A stretch of DNA of 64,000 nt, taken from contig JAMWFC010000055.1 of the NCBI GenBank assembly GCA_027475525.1, positions 1,971,223 to 2,035,222 on the forward strand. Reading direction: 5' to 3'. The translations under genes were made by a program, and so were the position numbers. The DNA is from Macrolepiota albuminosa (lineage: Eukaryota; Basidiomycota; Agaricomycetes; Agaricales; Agaricaceae). Positions 1 through 11,753 of this stretch are shown piece by piece (the first letter of the stretch is position 1; the number at the start of each line of letters is the position of its first letter). The notes below the pieces were generated by a model. It was not told the DNA's origin and ran no database searches. It saw nothing but the letters and a program-made list of their open reading frames with translations.

Positions 1-194
1 AGCGGAGGAACATGCCTGCCCCAGAGTCTTGGTTCGAGCATGTGTTGGATGAGGGTGAGCCTCTCCCGTCCTGAGATCTGCTGGCCGAGGAAGTGTTGCG
101 GGAGCATGGTCCAGAGGAGGTGGGGGAGGGTTTCCGGGGTTGGCTGAGGGGAGGGGAGGGCGAGGGGAGTCACAGTTTGGGGCCCCAGCATTAG
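1..194 (+). pseudogene. Possible opposite-strand coding remnant downstream of A pol
   Basis: From an ATG at 12 an open frame runs to TAG at 192-194, with one internal TGA after the residues EGEPLPS. The translation (starting MPAPESWFEHVLDE) is acidic and looks protein-like rather than random, while the minus strand here is not part of the chromodomain frame. It could be the tail of an antisense gene at the 3' end of element A, comparable in position to the opposite-strand gene of element II. It is short and partial, so this is only a suggestion. I do not recognise the product. Confidence 0.25.
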
Positions 195-479
195 GGGTGG
201 CGTTTTGACGTTTTCTTTTTTCTTCTTCATCTGTTATGTTTCTTGTCCCGGCCTAGAACTGTAGATAGTGTACTTATAAGAAAAATGTATATACTCGGTC
301 TTTCAGGGTAAGTAAGAAAGGAATCGTATAAGTAATGCAGCGGAAAAGCTGGAAGGAGACCCTGCTTTGACTCCGGGGTGCTACTTATGAGAAAAGGTGC
401 TAAAAAGAGAGTAAGTTCTAGAAAGGGGAAGCAGAAAGTACACACGGGAGTTGAATCCCTACTGAGCCCAGAGGCGGGG

Positions 480-683
480 GTTATGCCCACTACTGCCGTC
501 TGTAAGTCCTGCACCAAGGAAGATTGTTCTCTGGGTGCCATTGTTGGAAGTCCCAGAGTTTGTCGAGGGCACCTTTGAGGTTTTGGCGTGGTTCCCAAGT
601 GTTGTCTTCCAGGCTGTATCCCTTTCATCGTACGAGGAAGTGGGGTCGTCCACAAATATTCCGGGAGTCGAGGATGTCTTCAA
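480..683 (-). pseudogene. Chromodomain of element A polyprotein
   Basis: On the minus strand, in a frame offset from the integrase ORF, the translation [19 protein letters not shown] is followed by a TGA and then KGYSLEDNTWEPRQNLKGAL. This is a typical chromodomain with the WKGY..EDNTWEP core; the TGA replaces the conserved Trp of WKGY. Chromodomains at the C-terminus of Ty3 integrases direct insertion to heterochromatin. The integrase ORF ends with the usual lead-in GLKGLHPVFHVRLLE at 763, so a frameshift separates it from this domain. Confidence 0.8.
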
Positions 684-762
684 CCTTGTAGTGGTACTCG
701 TCCTCGACCTCGACCAGGGGAGGGGGCTCGGGGTGTCATTCGGGGAAGAGATCCAGGGGGTG

Positions 763-2013
763 TCATTCCAGGAGGCGGACGTGGAATACCGGGTGCAGAC
801 CTTTTAGTCCCAGGGGAAGCTCAATCTTGTAGGCGTGGGATGAGACCTTCTTCAATATTTTGAACAGGCTGAGGCGCTTGTGATCAAGTTTTGGGGAGGG
901 CCAGCAGGTGCGGGAGTGGCGTCGATCTAACCATATCTTTGTCCTGGGGGCCCAGTCGGGGGTGTCTTCCCGTTTCTGGTCGGCGTGTTTCACATAGGCC
1001 CGGTTCGCAGTGTCGATCTCTTCCCAGAGAAACTCGTGAAGGGATTGGAGATCCCAGGCGACCTCATGGGTGGCGTGCGACAGGATGTCCCAGAGCGAGA
1101 GTGTCAGTCGAGGGTGGTATCCCTTGTTGACGAAGAAGGGCGATACCCCGGTGGCAGAGTGCGGCGTGTTGTTGTAGGTGAACTCGGCCAGGGGGAGCTC
1201 GGCACGCCAGTCATCCTGCAAGTAGTTGACGTACAGTTGGAGGTACTGCTTGAGAGACTGGTTGACCCTTTTGGTTTGACCATCGGTTTTGGGGTGATAG
1301 GCAGTAGAGAGGTTAGTCTTTACATCAAGGGCCTTACACAGGGAAGTCCAGAACTTGGACACAAAAAGCGGGCCACGGTCAGAGACGATATCATCTGGGA
1401 GTCCATGTTTGGCAAAGACGTGCTCGAGGAACAGCCAGGTGAAGTCCGGGGCGGTGTCCGTGATGTGGCAGGGTAGGAAGATGCCCTGTTTGATTAGCCT
1501 GCACACAACGACGAGAATGGCATTGAACCCTTCAGATTCTGGGAGTTCGACAATGTGGTCCAGGGATATGGAGGACCAGGGGCGTTGCCCGACCAGCAGG
1601 GGTTTCAGGAGTCCGTATGGTCGGTGTCAGGGGACCTTGACCCGGAGGCAGGGTTCGCATGATCAAATGTAACGGGTTACGTCCTTCTTCAACCCTGGCC
1701 AAAAGTAAGTCCGGGAGATAAGCTGGAGGGTCTTACGTATTCCAGGGTGTCTCCGGAGCTTGTAGTCGTGGTGTTGACGGAGGACATTGTAGTGGAGTTG
1801 GGTGTGATCTGGGACGTAGATGCGGCCGTCCCGGAGGAGGAGTTTTTTGTCAGGGGACAAGGAGAAGGCGGAGTTCTGGTCGGTTCCATCAGGGGGGTTG
1901 CGGGGGTCGTGGTCGGTGAAGTACTTGTCTCGGGGGGTGCAGCGGATCTGGCTCAGGGTCCCTTCATCGTTTAAGATCAGTATGGCATTCAGATGTTTGG
2001 GAGGGATCACCAC
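763..2013 (-). pseudogene. Integrase of element A
   Basis: The N-terminal H2C2 zinc-binding part is read at 2013-1663 (LRQHHDYKLRRHPGIRKTL..ISRTYFWPGLKKDV), then after two in-frame TGA codons the catalytic core continues to 763. The core shows IVSDRGPLF (second Asp) and, where DGQTERVN is expected, DGQTKRVN. The catalytic Glu has therefore become Lys (GAA to AAA type change), which should abolish strand transfer. The C-terminal region ends in the HPVFHVRLL motif that precedes a chromodomain. It sits directly after RNase H in the usual pol order. Confidence 0.88.
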
Positions 2014-2070
2014 GCGATGATTGAACGCATTGCATTCCAGCTCGAATGACTTCTTGGGATAGACGTCTGG

Positions 2071-3495
2071 TCAATGGGTGAGGGCATCGGGTTTAGCTCC
2101 GAGTCGTCCCGGGCGGTACTGGATCGTGAAGTCGTATTCCGAGAGAACCTCGGACCATCGGGCCTGCTGTCGACTAAGTTGCTTGGTCATGGTGAAGTAC
2201 TGCAGGTTGTTGTGATCTGAGTAGACCTGAATCTGGTGCCGGGCTCCCTCAAGGTAGGCTCGCCATTGTTTGAAGGCTTCGACAATGGCGAGGAGCTCCT
2301 TGTCGTAGATGTTGTAGTTGAGCTTGGTGTCAATCATGGACCGGGTGTAGAAGGCAACTAGCTGGGGCTCCCTGCCGTCAGGTTCTATCTGCGAGAGAAT
2401 CCCGGCAATGGCGTAGTCGGAGGCGTCGCATTCCAGGATAATTGGGAGGGCTGGGTCGTAGTGCCGGAGTACGGGGGCGGCCGTGAAAGCCTCCTTGAGC
2501 AGGTTAAAGACACTCTGGCACTTACTGTCCCAGTTCCAGGCGACGTCCTTGCGTGTGAGCCGGTTGAGGGGTTTCGTGATACCGGAGTAGTTATCTATGA
2601 ACCTCCAGTAGAAATTAGTGAAACCCAAGAAGGATTGTACTTCCTTGACGTTCCGGGGTTGTGGCCAGTTGACAATGGCCTCAACCTTGTGGGGGTCCAT
2701 GCAAACGCCATTTGGGGATACTATGATGCCGAGATACTCAACCTCTTCCATGTGGAATGAACACTTCTCAGGCTTGGCATGGAGGTTGTGCTTCCAGAGG
2801 CGTTCGAGGACTTGCTGGACATGTTTCTGGTGGTCCTCCTGCAAGTCGGAATAGATGAGGATGTCATCCAGGTAGACGATCACAAAGACATCGCTCATGT
2901 CATGGAAGATGTCGTTCATGAAGTATTGGAACGTGGCGGGGGAGTTAGTCATTCCGAAAGGCATCACAAGGTACTCAAACAGACCATACTGCGTGCGGAA
3001 CATGGTTTTCCACTCGTGTCCCGGGGCGATGCGGACGTTGTTGTAACTGGAGCAGAGGTCGATCTTCGTGTAAATCTTGGCACTGCAGAGTTGATCGACC
3101 AGATCGCCAATGAGCGAGAGCGAGTAGCAATTCTTCTTGGTAATCTTATTGAGTCCTCGGTAGTCGACGCAAAGTCGGAGCGAGCTCTCCTTCTTCTTGG
3201 CAAATAGAACCGGGGCTCCGGCGGCAGAGGTGGAGGGTCAGATGAATCCCTTACCGAGCATTTCGTTGAGGTAGTCCTTGAGGGCCCGGAGTTCGACCTC
3301 CGACATGTTGTACACCTTGCCGAAAGGGGGGGTGGCTCCTTCCTCGAGGTCAATGGTATGGTCATAGGGGCGGTGAGGGGGAATCTCCTTGGCGTCTCCT
3401 TCAGAGAATACGTCAGCGAACTCGTGATACTCCGGGGGAACTACTTCTCAGAGGATTTTCTCCTCGGTTTTCTTTTTCAGGGGAATAGCGTCCCC
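2071..3495 (-). pseudogene. Reverse transcriptase-RNase H of element A
   Basis: The region from 3495 down to 3004 encodes the RT fingers ([19 protein letters not shown], then LRLCVDYRGLNKITKKN) with in-frame TGA codons. From 3003 to 2071 the frame is open and carries the palm motif VIVYLDDILIYSD near 2857-2889, the thumb, and RNase H (ILECDASDYAIAGILSQ, YDKELLAIVEAF, QVYSDHNNL). It ends at DALTH followed by TGA where Arg-Pro-Asp is expected. The catalytic YLDD is intact, but the flanking stops make the polyprotein non-functional. Confidence 0.92.
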
Positions 3496-3844
3496 TCATA
3501 GATGTTCTTCTGGGAGAGAAGGCGAGGTGTGTAGCTGAAACGTGGGAGTTCCATCCTTCATGAGGTGGGCGAAGGGGGCGGCCCCAATGATCCTAATGTC
3601 AAGTGCGTTCGGGTTGATCGGGGTTGCGGATGCATTGGCTGGAGCAGGTGTGACGCGTGTCTGAGACCAGCCGGGGTAGTTCAGCCCTTTGTACTTGTTC
3701 CGAGGAATGTTTGGGAGTCGATCAGAGGCCTTGTGGTCTCGGACGGGCATGGGGGGCACGGCAGTCGTCCCGGGGGTGTCAGGCGTCAGGTCGCTTCCTA
3801 GGGCCCGGAGGTGCACGGTGGTCGAGGGGTGGTCTTCGGGTTCC

Positions 3845-4000
3845 GGGAAGGTCATGGTGAGCGTCCTCCAATCGATGTCGGGGTTCGTGTCACGCAGCCA
3901 GGGTAGTCCCAGCACCATCGGGGGAAGGTCATGGTGAGCGTCCTCCAATCGATGTCGGGGTTCGTGTCACGCAGCCAGGGTAGTCCCAGCACCATCGGGG
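3845..4000. repeat. 77-base direct duplication no. 1
   Basis: Positions 3845-3923 match 3922-4000 exactly (period 77, with two chance extra bases). It lies inside the protease/linker of element A and shifts the frame. Confidence 0.97.
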
Positions 4001-4424
4001 TTGATTCATGAAGTCACATGACCAGGAAGTCGGAGGTGAACTTGTAGTCGTTGTCCAGGGTCACATGTCCCAAGTGAGATCTCTGGATGGGGCCAGAGGA
4101 GGAGGGGGTGCCGTCGAGGCATTGCAGGCAGAGGGGCTGGTCGAGGGGGTTGTGGGGGAGGTCGAGGACGTCACTGACGAAAACTCCGGTGGCTTTGCTG
4201 TCGATGAGGGCTGATATTGGTCCTGGGGCGCCGTCCAGCCTGGCATTGATGACAAAGGACCGGGACGAGTGGGACTGGAGTCCAGGGGGTGGTGGGGGCC
4301 CGTCCTTTGGGGTAGGGTTCGGAGGGTGGGGGATGTTGAAGGGGAGTTGCTGGTCGTTGGGCGTCAGGTCCCAGGTCAGGTAAAGGGTAAGATGTCGCCA
4401 ATCGATGCGGGGGTTGGTGTCTTG

Positions 4425-4578
4425 GAGCCACGGGAGCCCTAGGACCAGGGGTGTGGAAGGGTGGAGTTTGGTTATCAACATCCAGAGGGTGTGAGTCTGT
4501 CGAGCCACGGGAGCCCTAGGACCAGGGGTGTGGAAGGGTGGAGTTTGGTTATCAACATCCAGAGGGTGTGAGTCTGTC
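4425..4578. repeat. 77-base direct duplication no. 2
   Basis: Positions 4425-4501 are repeated exactly at 4502-4578. The match stops on both sides at exactly 77 bases. Confidence 0.97.
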
Positions 4579-4694
4579 TGTTGGCGAAAGTAACGGGCAT
4601 ACGCACGAAGTGAGTGAGAGTTTGGTTATCAACATCCAGAGGGTGTGAGTCTGTCTGTTGGCGAAAGTAACGGGCATACGCACGAAGTGAGTGA
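4541..4694. repeat. 77-base direct duplication no. 3
   Basis: Positions 4541-4617 are repeated exactly at 4618-4694, overlapping the previous duplication. The repeat unit is again exactly 77 bases. Confidence 0.97.
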
Positions 4695-5033
4695 TGTCCC
4701 CTGCCGTAGAGGTGTCTCCATCGAAGAGGCGTCTCCGTACCAGGACTGGGAGTCGCTAAGCGGATTCCAGGGTGAAGGTAGACCATGCTTCGTCGATGAA
4801 GCTGTTGGTGGCGCCACTGTCAACGAGGATGTCGAGGGGGGTTCCGGAGGGGGTGAGGCGGGTTTTGAGGAGGAGAGAGTGCGAGGAGTGGGAGGGTAGG
4901 TAAGCTGTGAGAGTGTCCTGTATGAGTGCCATAGAGCAAAGATGTGAGACTGGGGCAGAGAAGACGTCGGGGTCGATTCCGTGATTTAGAGCGTCTTCTG
5001 GATCTAAATTGCTGGGTCGTTTTCTGAATACTC

Positions 5034-6878
5034 CTAGGTGGCGTCCTCCCCTTCGAAGGTCCAGGTAGCACGTCCCATGACCTGTCGTTGGGGGCACTCA
5101 GAGATGAAATGGTCTTTCTCACCACAGAGTATGCAGACACCCTCCCTTCTCCGTTGTTCCTGCACATCCCTTGGGACCTCAACCCAGGGTCGCCCCTTTT
5201 TCAAGAGCCGGTTGGCCCGGAGGGCTTCTTCATCCTGTTCGTCAGTGAAGTTGGGGTCTTCAGAGTCTTTCGGGGGTTCCTCGGGGTCTGGTGCATCGCC
5301 CGGGTCATTGGCGGCCATGGCGGCATTGAGTTGGGCCTGGGGGCGGGTGCCGCTGCCAGGGTTAGTATTGGGCAGGCCGCAACTCACCAGGGGTCAGCCG
5401 CCAGGGAACATGGGGGGACCAGGGTTTCAGATTTGGGGGTTGGAGGTTTCGCCGGAGGGCCATGGGAGTCCTCCTCTAGGGTTCCAGAGGGGTCGGGAGC
5501 TTGAGTACTCGCTGCGATCTTCCCAGTAGTGTTGGTCGATCTGCATGACGAGGGCCTTGTATCCGTTGTAGGAGGGTTGTTTCGGGGCGAGTTGGAGAAC
5601 ATCCTTGATATGTTGCGGCAGGGCGCGGCAGAGGGCATACCGGAGGGTGCTGTAATTCCAGCCTGTCCTTGTAAGCTTCCTTTTCAAAACGTACGATAAA
5701 GGTGGTGAAACGTTCTTCCGAGCGCATCCGGAGGTTGAAGAGGTTGTCCTCGGCCTCAGCCACGGTGTCATAGATCCCGAACTTCCCAGAGAACTCGTCG
5801 ACAAAGGCTTGCCAGCGGGCAAGTGCTGGGTTGTTGGGGTCGAACTGGATGAGGGCCATGTAGTGGTCGAAGGCAATCCTCTGGAGGTACGAGGTGGCAA
5901 AGGCCACTCAGGAGCTGTCAACCTGAAACGTGAGTGGTTTCACCTGAAACGTATTGAGACACTGAGTAAGGAATGTACGCCATTTTTGGGGGTCCCGGCC
6001 CATGAATGCATCAGGTTTCTGAATGTCCAGACGTCCTTCGCGGGCGAGGGCATCACGAGCATCATCCAGTCTGGTAGCGTTACGGGGAGGGGGGCCGGCA
6101 TTGTAGTAGTAGTAATAATGGTTACCTCCCCCTCCTTGTAGAGGAAACGCACCGAGGGCAGGACCCCACCCGCCTGGAGGGCCTCCTCCAGGTGGCTCAC
6201 CTGGGGGTCTGTGCCCAGGAGGTCCGTTGTCCCAGGGGGAGGCCCAGGTCTCCACGCAGGGGGTGGCGGAGGTGGGGGGCCTGGGGGTTGTCCTCGAGGC
6301 TCGGATGGGGGTGGCGGAGGCGGTCAGGGAGGGTTCGGTGGTGTCGGGTCAATCTGAGGGGGGCCAGGTGCCAGGTCGGGTGCCGGGTTGCGCGGGGGAC
6401 GTTCAACCCGGGAAGGTCGCGCTTGCATCGGAGGCCATGGGCGGTTCCACAGGTTGAAGTGGGGCAGGGGGTCACGGCGGAAGTTGCGTTCCGGAGGGGC
6501 TGGGGCTGATGTAGGGGGCGGGACCGGGGTGGGCACGGGACGTAGTTCATTGTTGCCATGCGTGAGCTTGTCGATGTAGCACAGCGTGTTGTCCGTGCTA
6601 GGGGTGTCCACACGGGGTCTACCGGGGTTCGCCGGGGCTGGGGGTCAGGCGTTGTCCATTCACGGGAGGGGTTCCACCAGGTCTCAAAGGTGCTAGGAAT
6701 GGAGTTAGCCCTACGGCGAGTGGACAAGCCTACTGTGTGGGCAGCGGGCTGATCAAATGGCCCTCCCATTGGATTAAGGGACCGTAGTATGGCCAAGGTG
6801 TTTTGCCGCTCTTCCCGTTGTTGTTGCTCTGGGGTGGTGACCACAGGGGCTGCCAGGGCGGGTTCCGGGGGCTCCCGC
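5034..6878 (-). pseudogene. Gag of element A, central and C-terminal part
   Basis: This continues gag after the element II insertion. From 6878 there is a Pro/Gln-rich stretch, then a run of Gly/Tyr, then the Retrotrans_gag core (KPDAFMGRDPQKWRTFLTQC, then ALARWQAFVDEFSGKFGIYD and FTTFIVRFEKEAY) at about 6040-5690. Near 5110 a CCHC nucleic-acid-binding knuckle, CILCGEKDHFISEC, is visible. Frameshifts near 6500 and 5680 and a TGA near 5909 break it. Gag forms the virus-like particle; the knuckle binds element RNA. Confidence 0.85.
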
Positions 6879-7893
6879 TGATGACGCCCAAAGTTTGGTC
6901 AGTAACAAATGTAGCTGAAGTGTTACCATACCAAGAGTTTGCGTTGGGCGCGCTATAAGTGATGTGAGGAGTCTCGGGCAGGTCCCAGAGAACGCGCCTG
7001 TGAAAATAGGGTAAAGTCGGTAACGAGGTCGGCAAGTGTAAAGCGCTAAGGTAAAGCATCTAGGGAAGGAGCGGTAAGTGAACACGGCAAAGGTAAGCGG
7101 CAAGAGTACGGTATGCTTAGCGAAGTCTAAGCGTCGATAATGCCCGCCGTAGTTGCAAGGCGCGAGGTTGTCGAGTGTTGGCGAGCATCTGCAACTGCCA
7201 ATGAGTTCGACGTTGCCGACCATAAATGAGCTCTTGAGCATAAAGGGGACTGAAGAAGTGGGAGCAGGAAACTCTGGTCTATTTGTCTGATGATTCATGT
7301 ACAAGTCGGTAAGTACTTTATATACTACAAGGAGTTCACCGTCGCCAGTGACCAACCATTGCCAAAGTGCGGTAAACTGGAAAATTTCATAGGGGAAGCT
7401 CCAACGGTTTCAGATCCCTACCGTCCATTCAAGACCCTTAGCGCCACCAGGCGGCAGATCGCGGTGCTAAATCATCAATCCATCACCCTTCTGTCTGTCC
7501 AAAATTCAAGACCCTTAGCGCCACCAGGCGGCAGATCGCGGTGCTAAATCATCAATCCATCACCCTTCTGTCTGTCCAAAAAGCTAAGCGATGTCAGGCA
7601 CCAAATCAAGGCGCTAAGCGATGTCGGACGCCAAGGTCAAACGCCAAGCTGTCCGTCAGTTTTTGATAGATCATCAAGCTTCTCGCTAAGCGCTGTCGTC
7701 AGTGACTGATGCCATCTGTCAGTTGTCATTCCTGCTGCCATCAGCGCTATCATTGATTGGATCTGCTTCTTGCCGTGTCTGGCCGTCAAATATCGCCAAA
7801 ATTGGATAATTAGCGCGCGCTAAGGTATCCTGAGTCGGTGCCGCATTGCCGTTGCCTGCCATTGATGCGTTGATCCTGTATGGAGTCCTATCA
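6879..7893 (-). repeat. 3' LTR of element II
   Basis: On the plus strand it starts TGATGACGCCC and ends GTCCTATCA. It matches 30570-31507 except for one 77-base duplication (7427-7581) and about 22 substitutions, all of them transitions. A TATATAAAG box on the minus strand lies near 7316-7326. Without the duplication it would be 938 bp, the same as the other LTR. Confidence 0.95.
7427..7581. repeat. 77-base direct duplication no. 4, in element II 3' LTR
   Basis: Positions 7427-7504 match 7504-7581 (period 77). The partner LTR at 31110-31200 has this sequence only once, giving an internal control. Confidence 0.97.
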
Positions 7894-7912
7894 TCTCCCC
7901 CCAACTGAAAAA
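7894..7912 (-). other. Polypurine tract of element II
   Basis: On the minus strand the bases directly before the 3' LTR read AGTTGGGGGGAGA, a purine run abutting TGATAGGA. This is the expected position for plus-strand DNA priming. Confidence 0.7.
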
Positions 7913-8062
7913 TTGACTGTCCTCAGTCACCAAATAAGGCTACCGTTACCGCTTTTGTGACAGGTGGTCCGTGCGCTCTTGAGATTTCGTTTATAGTCCT
8001 GGCGCACAAGATTGGACTTCACCTCTCTTCTCTGATTTTACCTGGCACTCTTCAAAAATAAT

Positions 8063-10429
8063 ATGTCTTTCCACATTCCAACTCCGCCTCCCGTACTGTC
8101 TTGCGAGGCTCAAGACGCTGCCTCCGCCTATATTGACAAGGCGACCAATTTTATTAGGCGCATCGAGGGTGTGGGCGCGGAGGCGCCTCCAAACTTGGTC
8201 GTTGCCATAATGAAGCTGTTGGAACATTGGTATGAAGTTCGTGTTCTTGGCGTAGGGTGGGATAGGGAGATCGAGGTGCGGGAGTGGTGCCGAGCCCGCT
8301 ATGTTGACAATCGTGGCGCCGACTGGTTAGCGCCGTTTTCTCGCTTTGTAAGTGCTTTTAGTCTTTGCCGTGTCGCTAGCTGATTAGGTTCCTAGGCACC
8401 TCCTCCTGTCCCTACCATTGAGGACGAGTTGGAGGATATCCTCTCTGGCGCCTTGCCGATGACGGTAAGCGCTCCCGCGCCTGAGTAAGTATCTCTGATT
8501 TTTGATTTCTAACTTAGCTGTGGTCTGATCTGTCTCCCCATAGCAAACAAGAGGTGTTAGCGCCTCTTGCTAATTTGCAGGTGGACGCTGAGATGGCGGC
8601 TATTCGTGAGAGTGTGCTGGAAGAGGCCTCCCGTGACGCCAAGGAGAGGACCAAGGCGTTGGAGGAGCGAGAGGTCGCCAATTGCCAGGAGGCAGGTGTC
8701 CGGTGGGAAGGATTCCCGCACTGGTAGTGCTCAGAGCCCAGCACTGCCGGCAAGCAAATCGGGCTCTCCAGTCAAGCCTGGCAAGATGTTGAAAAAGAAG
8801 GTAAGTTCGTGCGTTGTTACCGCTGGCGCCTATTGCTTATCCCATTCTAAGTCTTGCAAGGCTGCCGCCCCTCATTACACGGTATGTTGGTTACGCCCAG
8901 ATACTGTCCCTGCTAACTAACCAGTTGACAGGCGCCAACGCAAACTTCCTTTAGCGACGCAGAGCTGAAGGGTTTGCTGGTGGCGCGACGAGATGAGGCG
9001 GTTTTAGATGAAGGAATGGAGGCGGAGGTGGTCTTGCCGGAGATGAAGGACAAGAGGACGGCAAGCCCAGCGGTAAGACAGGAGTTCAAAGACTCCCAAG
9101 GAGCGGTAAGTACTTTGGCTTTCCTTCCCGCTCTTGCTAACATTCTTGTAGTGCGACAAGTGCTGGGCCGACAACGACCCAGAGGGGTGTTGGTACCCCA
9201 CTGGTGGCCAGCCTTGCTACCGGTGCGGTACGCTGAAGAGGGCTTGTACTTTGGACGGCGCTAAGAGTCGCGAACGCGGTGGAGCTCCCGACGTGGTAGT
9301 GGAGCGCACCTTCAAGCGTGCTGTCCTCGTCAAGAGGGCACGGGAGTTTGTCGAGGGGGAGAAGAAGAAGCAGGCCGCTGGCGACGAGGCCACAATTAGC
9401 AAGAATTCCCTGGCGCTGCTGACACGTCAAGGAGACGAATCTGCAACAGTCGGCAACCATGGCGCCGGAGAGCGCCAAGGGACTACAGTCCCTTCAAAAC
9501 GACAAGTCCCCTCGCCCGCCAAAGGAAAGGGCAAGGCTAAACGCGCACGGGTAGTGGAGTCTCCTCCCCCTACCCCCGAGGACGTGGAGATGGAGGAGCT
9601 GGAGAAGGCGCTTGCCGCCAGCCGCCTGCCGCCAAGGGATACTGAAGCCGGGCCCAGCAAGTTGCTTTCCCCTATTCACCTGAGAGGGGCTTCACTGCCG
9701 ACCGTCGACGAGGACGACGCGGTAATGGATGCACCGCCAAGGGAAGAGCCCCAAGAGGCGGAACCAACAGTGGCGACAACCATGGGAGAAGGAAGCCCCC
9801 CGGCAATGGCGGGTGACGAGGACGCAGAGGGGGAGCCAGACGAGACCTTGGCGACCCAGCGCGAAGGTGACGAGGAGGAGGCCCCCGCCAAGGAGGCGGT
9901 AGTGAGAGAAGGAGAGGGAGCGGCAGGAGTTGCCAGGGAGGAGCCAGAGTGGCGCTGGCTGCCTCCCTACGGTAACGTTGCCCCCTGGGACGTCTCTGAC
10001 CCCAAGGACGTTGCCAGACTGGAGCCCAGGCGACCTGTCGTCGCCAGGATAAACCCTGCCTGGACTCCCCAGCCGCAGCCAACGGTCACTGGCGACGCAT
10101 TTAATTGGCTGGGGCAAGACCTCGTATATCCGGTCGTCGCGCTTAATCCGCGGGAGATGTTGGAGAGATTTTCAAGGAGGGTGGCAACCATGGAGTCGGC
10201 AATGGAGCGGGAATGGGAACAAGTCCGGGGCCAGCTTATGGCGCTTCGCTTGCGCTATTCCAATTTGGGTCGCAGTCTACATGTCCTGCGCGATTACCAA
10301 GCAGATTGCCAAGCCGCCCTGGACTGGCAAGCAGCCAACAATATCTTGCCTGGTGACCTCCTTCCTCTTCGCGATTCCTCCTTGCCAGTGACAGACGACT
10401 CCCTCTCCATGGACGACATTAGCGAGTAA
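8063..10429 (+). CDS. Opposite-strand spliced gene in element II, cysteine-cluster protein (damaged)
   Basis: A five-exon model fits: 8063-8347, 8396-8484, 8544-8800, 8932-9105 and 9152-10429, with GT..AG introns and branch sites such as TGCTAACTAAC near 8911. The last exon opens with CDKCWADNDPEGCWY, then CYRCGTLKRAC, a six-to-seven-Cys cluster resembling a zinc-binding or Zn2Cys6-like module. An acidic, disordered middle follows, then a C-terminal helical segment (MLERFSRRVATMESAMERE) ending at TAA 10427-10429. Exon 3 needs a frame change near 8690, so this copy is probably broken. It lies between integrase and the 3' LTR, antisense to the retroelement genes. A DNA-binding role is only an inference. 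Confidence 0.65.
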
Positions 10430-10860
10430 ACGGACCTTAGCATAGATAGGCCGTTTATGTAAATATTTTTCTTTTTGTTACCGTCGAATATATTACTATT
10501 TTGCCGCCTCGTTTTCGAGTGAAAGGTTAAGTTCCCTAATCTGAGTTAGCACAGCCACAGAAAGAAAAGAAAGTAAAGCAAAGATAAGGCAAGCGGCAAG
10601 TATCCTAAGGTAGGTTTTAGCAAAAGCAATAGTATGTGAGGGACTTGGACAAATTTTGAAGAACAGGGGGAACGCTCAGTAGATCATCATAGCGAAAAAC
10701 CCTTGGCGAGAGTTGCGCAATGCGCTAAGCGTTGGCGACACGCTAGCGCTGCGACTTGACTATGTAAGGAATTGTCTGTTGGATATAGTACAGTAAGTAT
10801 CGGCAAGAAAGATAAGTAAGATAAGTAATGGAAAAGGGGAGCTCATCAATATATTCTTTT
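10430..10860. other. Non-coding gap between two convergent genes of element II
   Basis: No convincing coding sequence lies between the stop of the opposite-strand gene and the end of integrase. It probably holds the 3' ends of both transcripts. Confidence 0.5.
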
Positions 10861-11263
10861 CTAGTCAATTTCTTCTTCTTCAACTAAAGTCGGCAAGTCA
10901 TCATCGTCCAATAATTCGGTTTCTTCAAGTTCTCTCAGCTTGGCGGTGTCAATATCTAGCGCTTCAAGCGGCAAGTCGATTTGTTCCCTGGCGAGATACG
11001 GCAATAGGCAAAAAGCGGCAACAGGTCGATGCAGTACTGAACCATCTAATTCACAGAGCACGTAAGCGCCTCCACGGTTACGAGAGATAACTACCAAAGG
11101 TCCTAGATAGCGCGGGCGCATTTTCTTATTATATGAGGTCTCGATTTTGGAGTTGCGCATAAGCACTAGCGCTCCTCTCAGGAAGTTGTAATCTTTGATG
11201 GTAGCGCTATGCTCAGTTTCGAATCGTAGGGCTGCTTGGCGACGGGCGCTAAAGACTACCTCG

Positions 11264-11417
11264 TGGAGTCGCTCTAAATCTTCTTTCCTTCGCTGGAGAT
11301 CAATAGCTCGTCTGGCGATAAGGTCGGTAGTCGCTAAGATTGGAGTCGCTCTAAATCTTCTTTCCTTCGCTGGAGATCAATAGCTCGTCTGGCGATAAGG
11401 TTGGTAGTCGCTAAGAT
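11264..11417. repeat. 77-base direct duplication no. 5
   Basis: Positions 11264-11340 recur at 11341-11417 with period 77. One C/T mismatch (ggtcgg versus ggttgg) makes this the only imperfect one of the set. Confidence 0.95.
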
Positions 11418-11753
11418 ACTGTTGGGTGCCGGCTGAAGGTAGGTCGCTTCTATAATGTCAGCAGGGAGTAAAGGATGGGTGCCAGTAGCCGCGTAATAGG
11501 GAGAACAACCCATGCGCTTACGAATGGTAACTCTTTCCGACCAAAATACTGAATACGTCGCTTCACTCCAACGAGACTCGTCGCCATCGACTGCCTTGAA
11601 GAGCGCTTGCCGAACGTCAAAGTGTGGTCTCTCTACCAGGCCATTGGCGCGCTTGTTGTAGCCAGATACTCGAATGTGGTGAATGTTGTATTTCTTGGCG
11701 AGGTAAGTTAGCGCTTTGATGATGGGCGCACCGTTATCCGTGACGATCTCTCT

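Larger units (their letters stand above)
3496..5097 (-). pseudogene. Aspartic protease and linker of element A
   Basis: The minus-strand frame at 5097-4756 contains ILVDSGATNSFID, the active-site motif of a retroviral-type aspartic protease. Downstream pieces contain PLVLGLPWLQDTNPRIDW (about 4440-4380) and a second, related VLGLPWLRDTNPDIDW (about 3910-3860), so part of the protease/linker seems duplicated in the element. Three exact 77-base duplications break the frame near 3922, 4502 and 4618. Because 77 is not a multiple of three, the frame breaks at those places are probably artefacts and not decay. Confidence 0.75.

Noticed and set aside
227..655. A 142-codon minus-strand ORF in the 3' part of A
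   Set aside because: It overlaps the chromodomain in another frame and has no domain; the chromodomain frame is the real one.
9672..10082. Minus-strand ORFs opposite the last exon of the II opposite-strand gene
   Set aside because: They are Arg/Leu/Pro-rich mirror frames of a GC-rich acidic coding exon.
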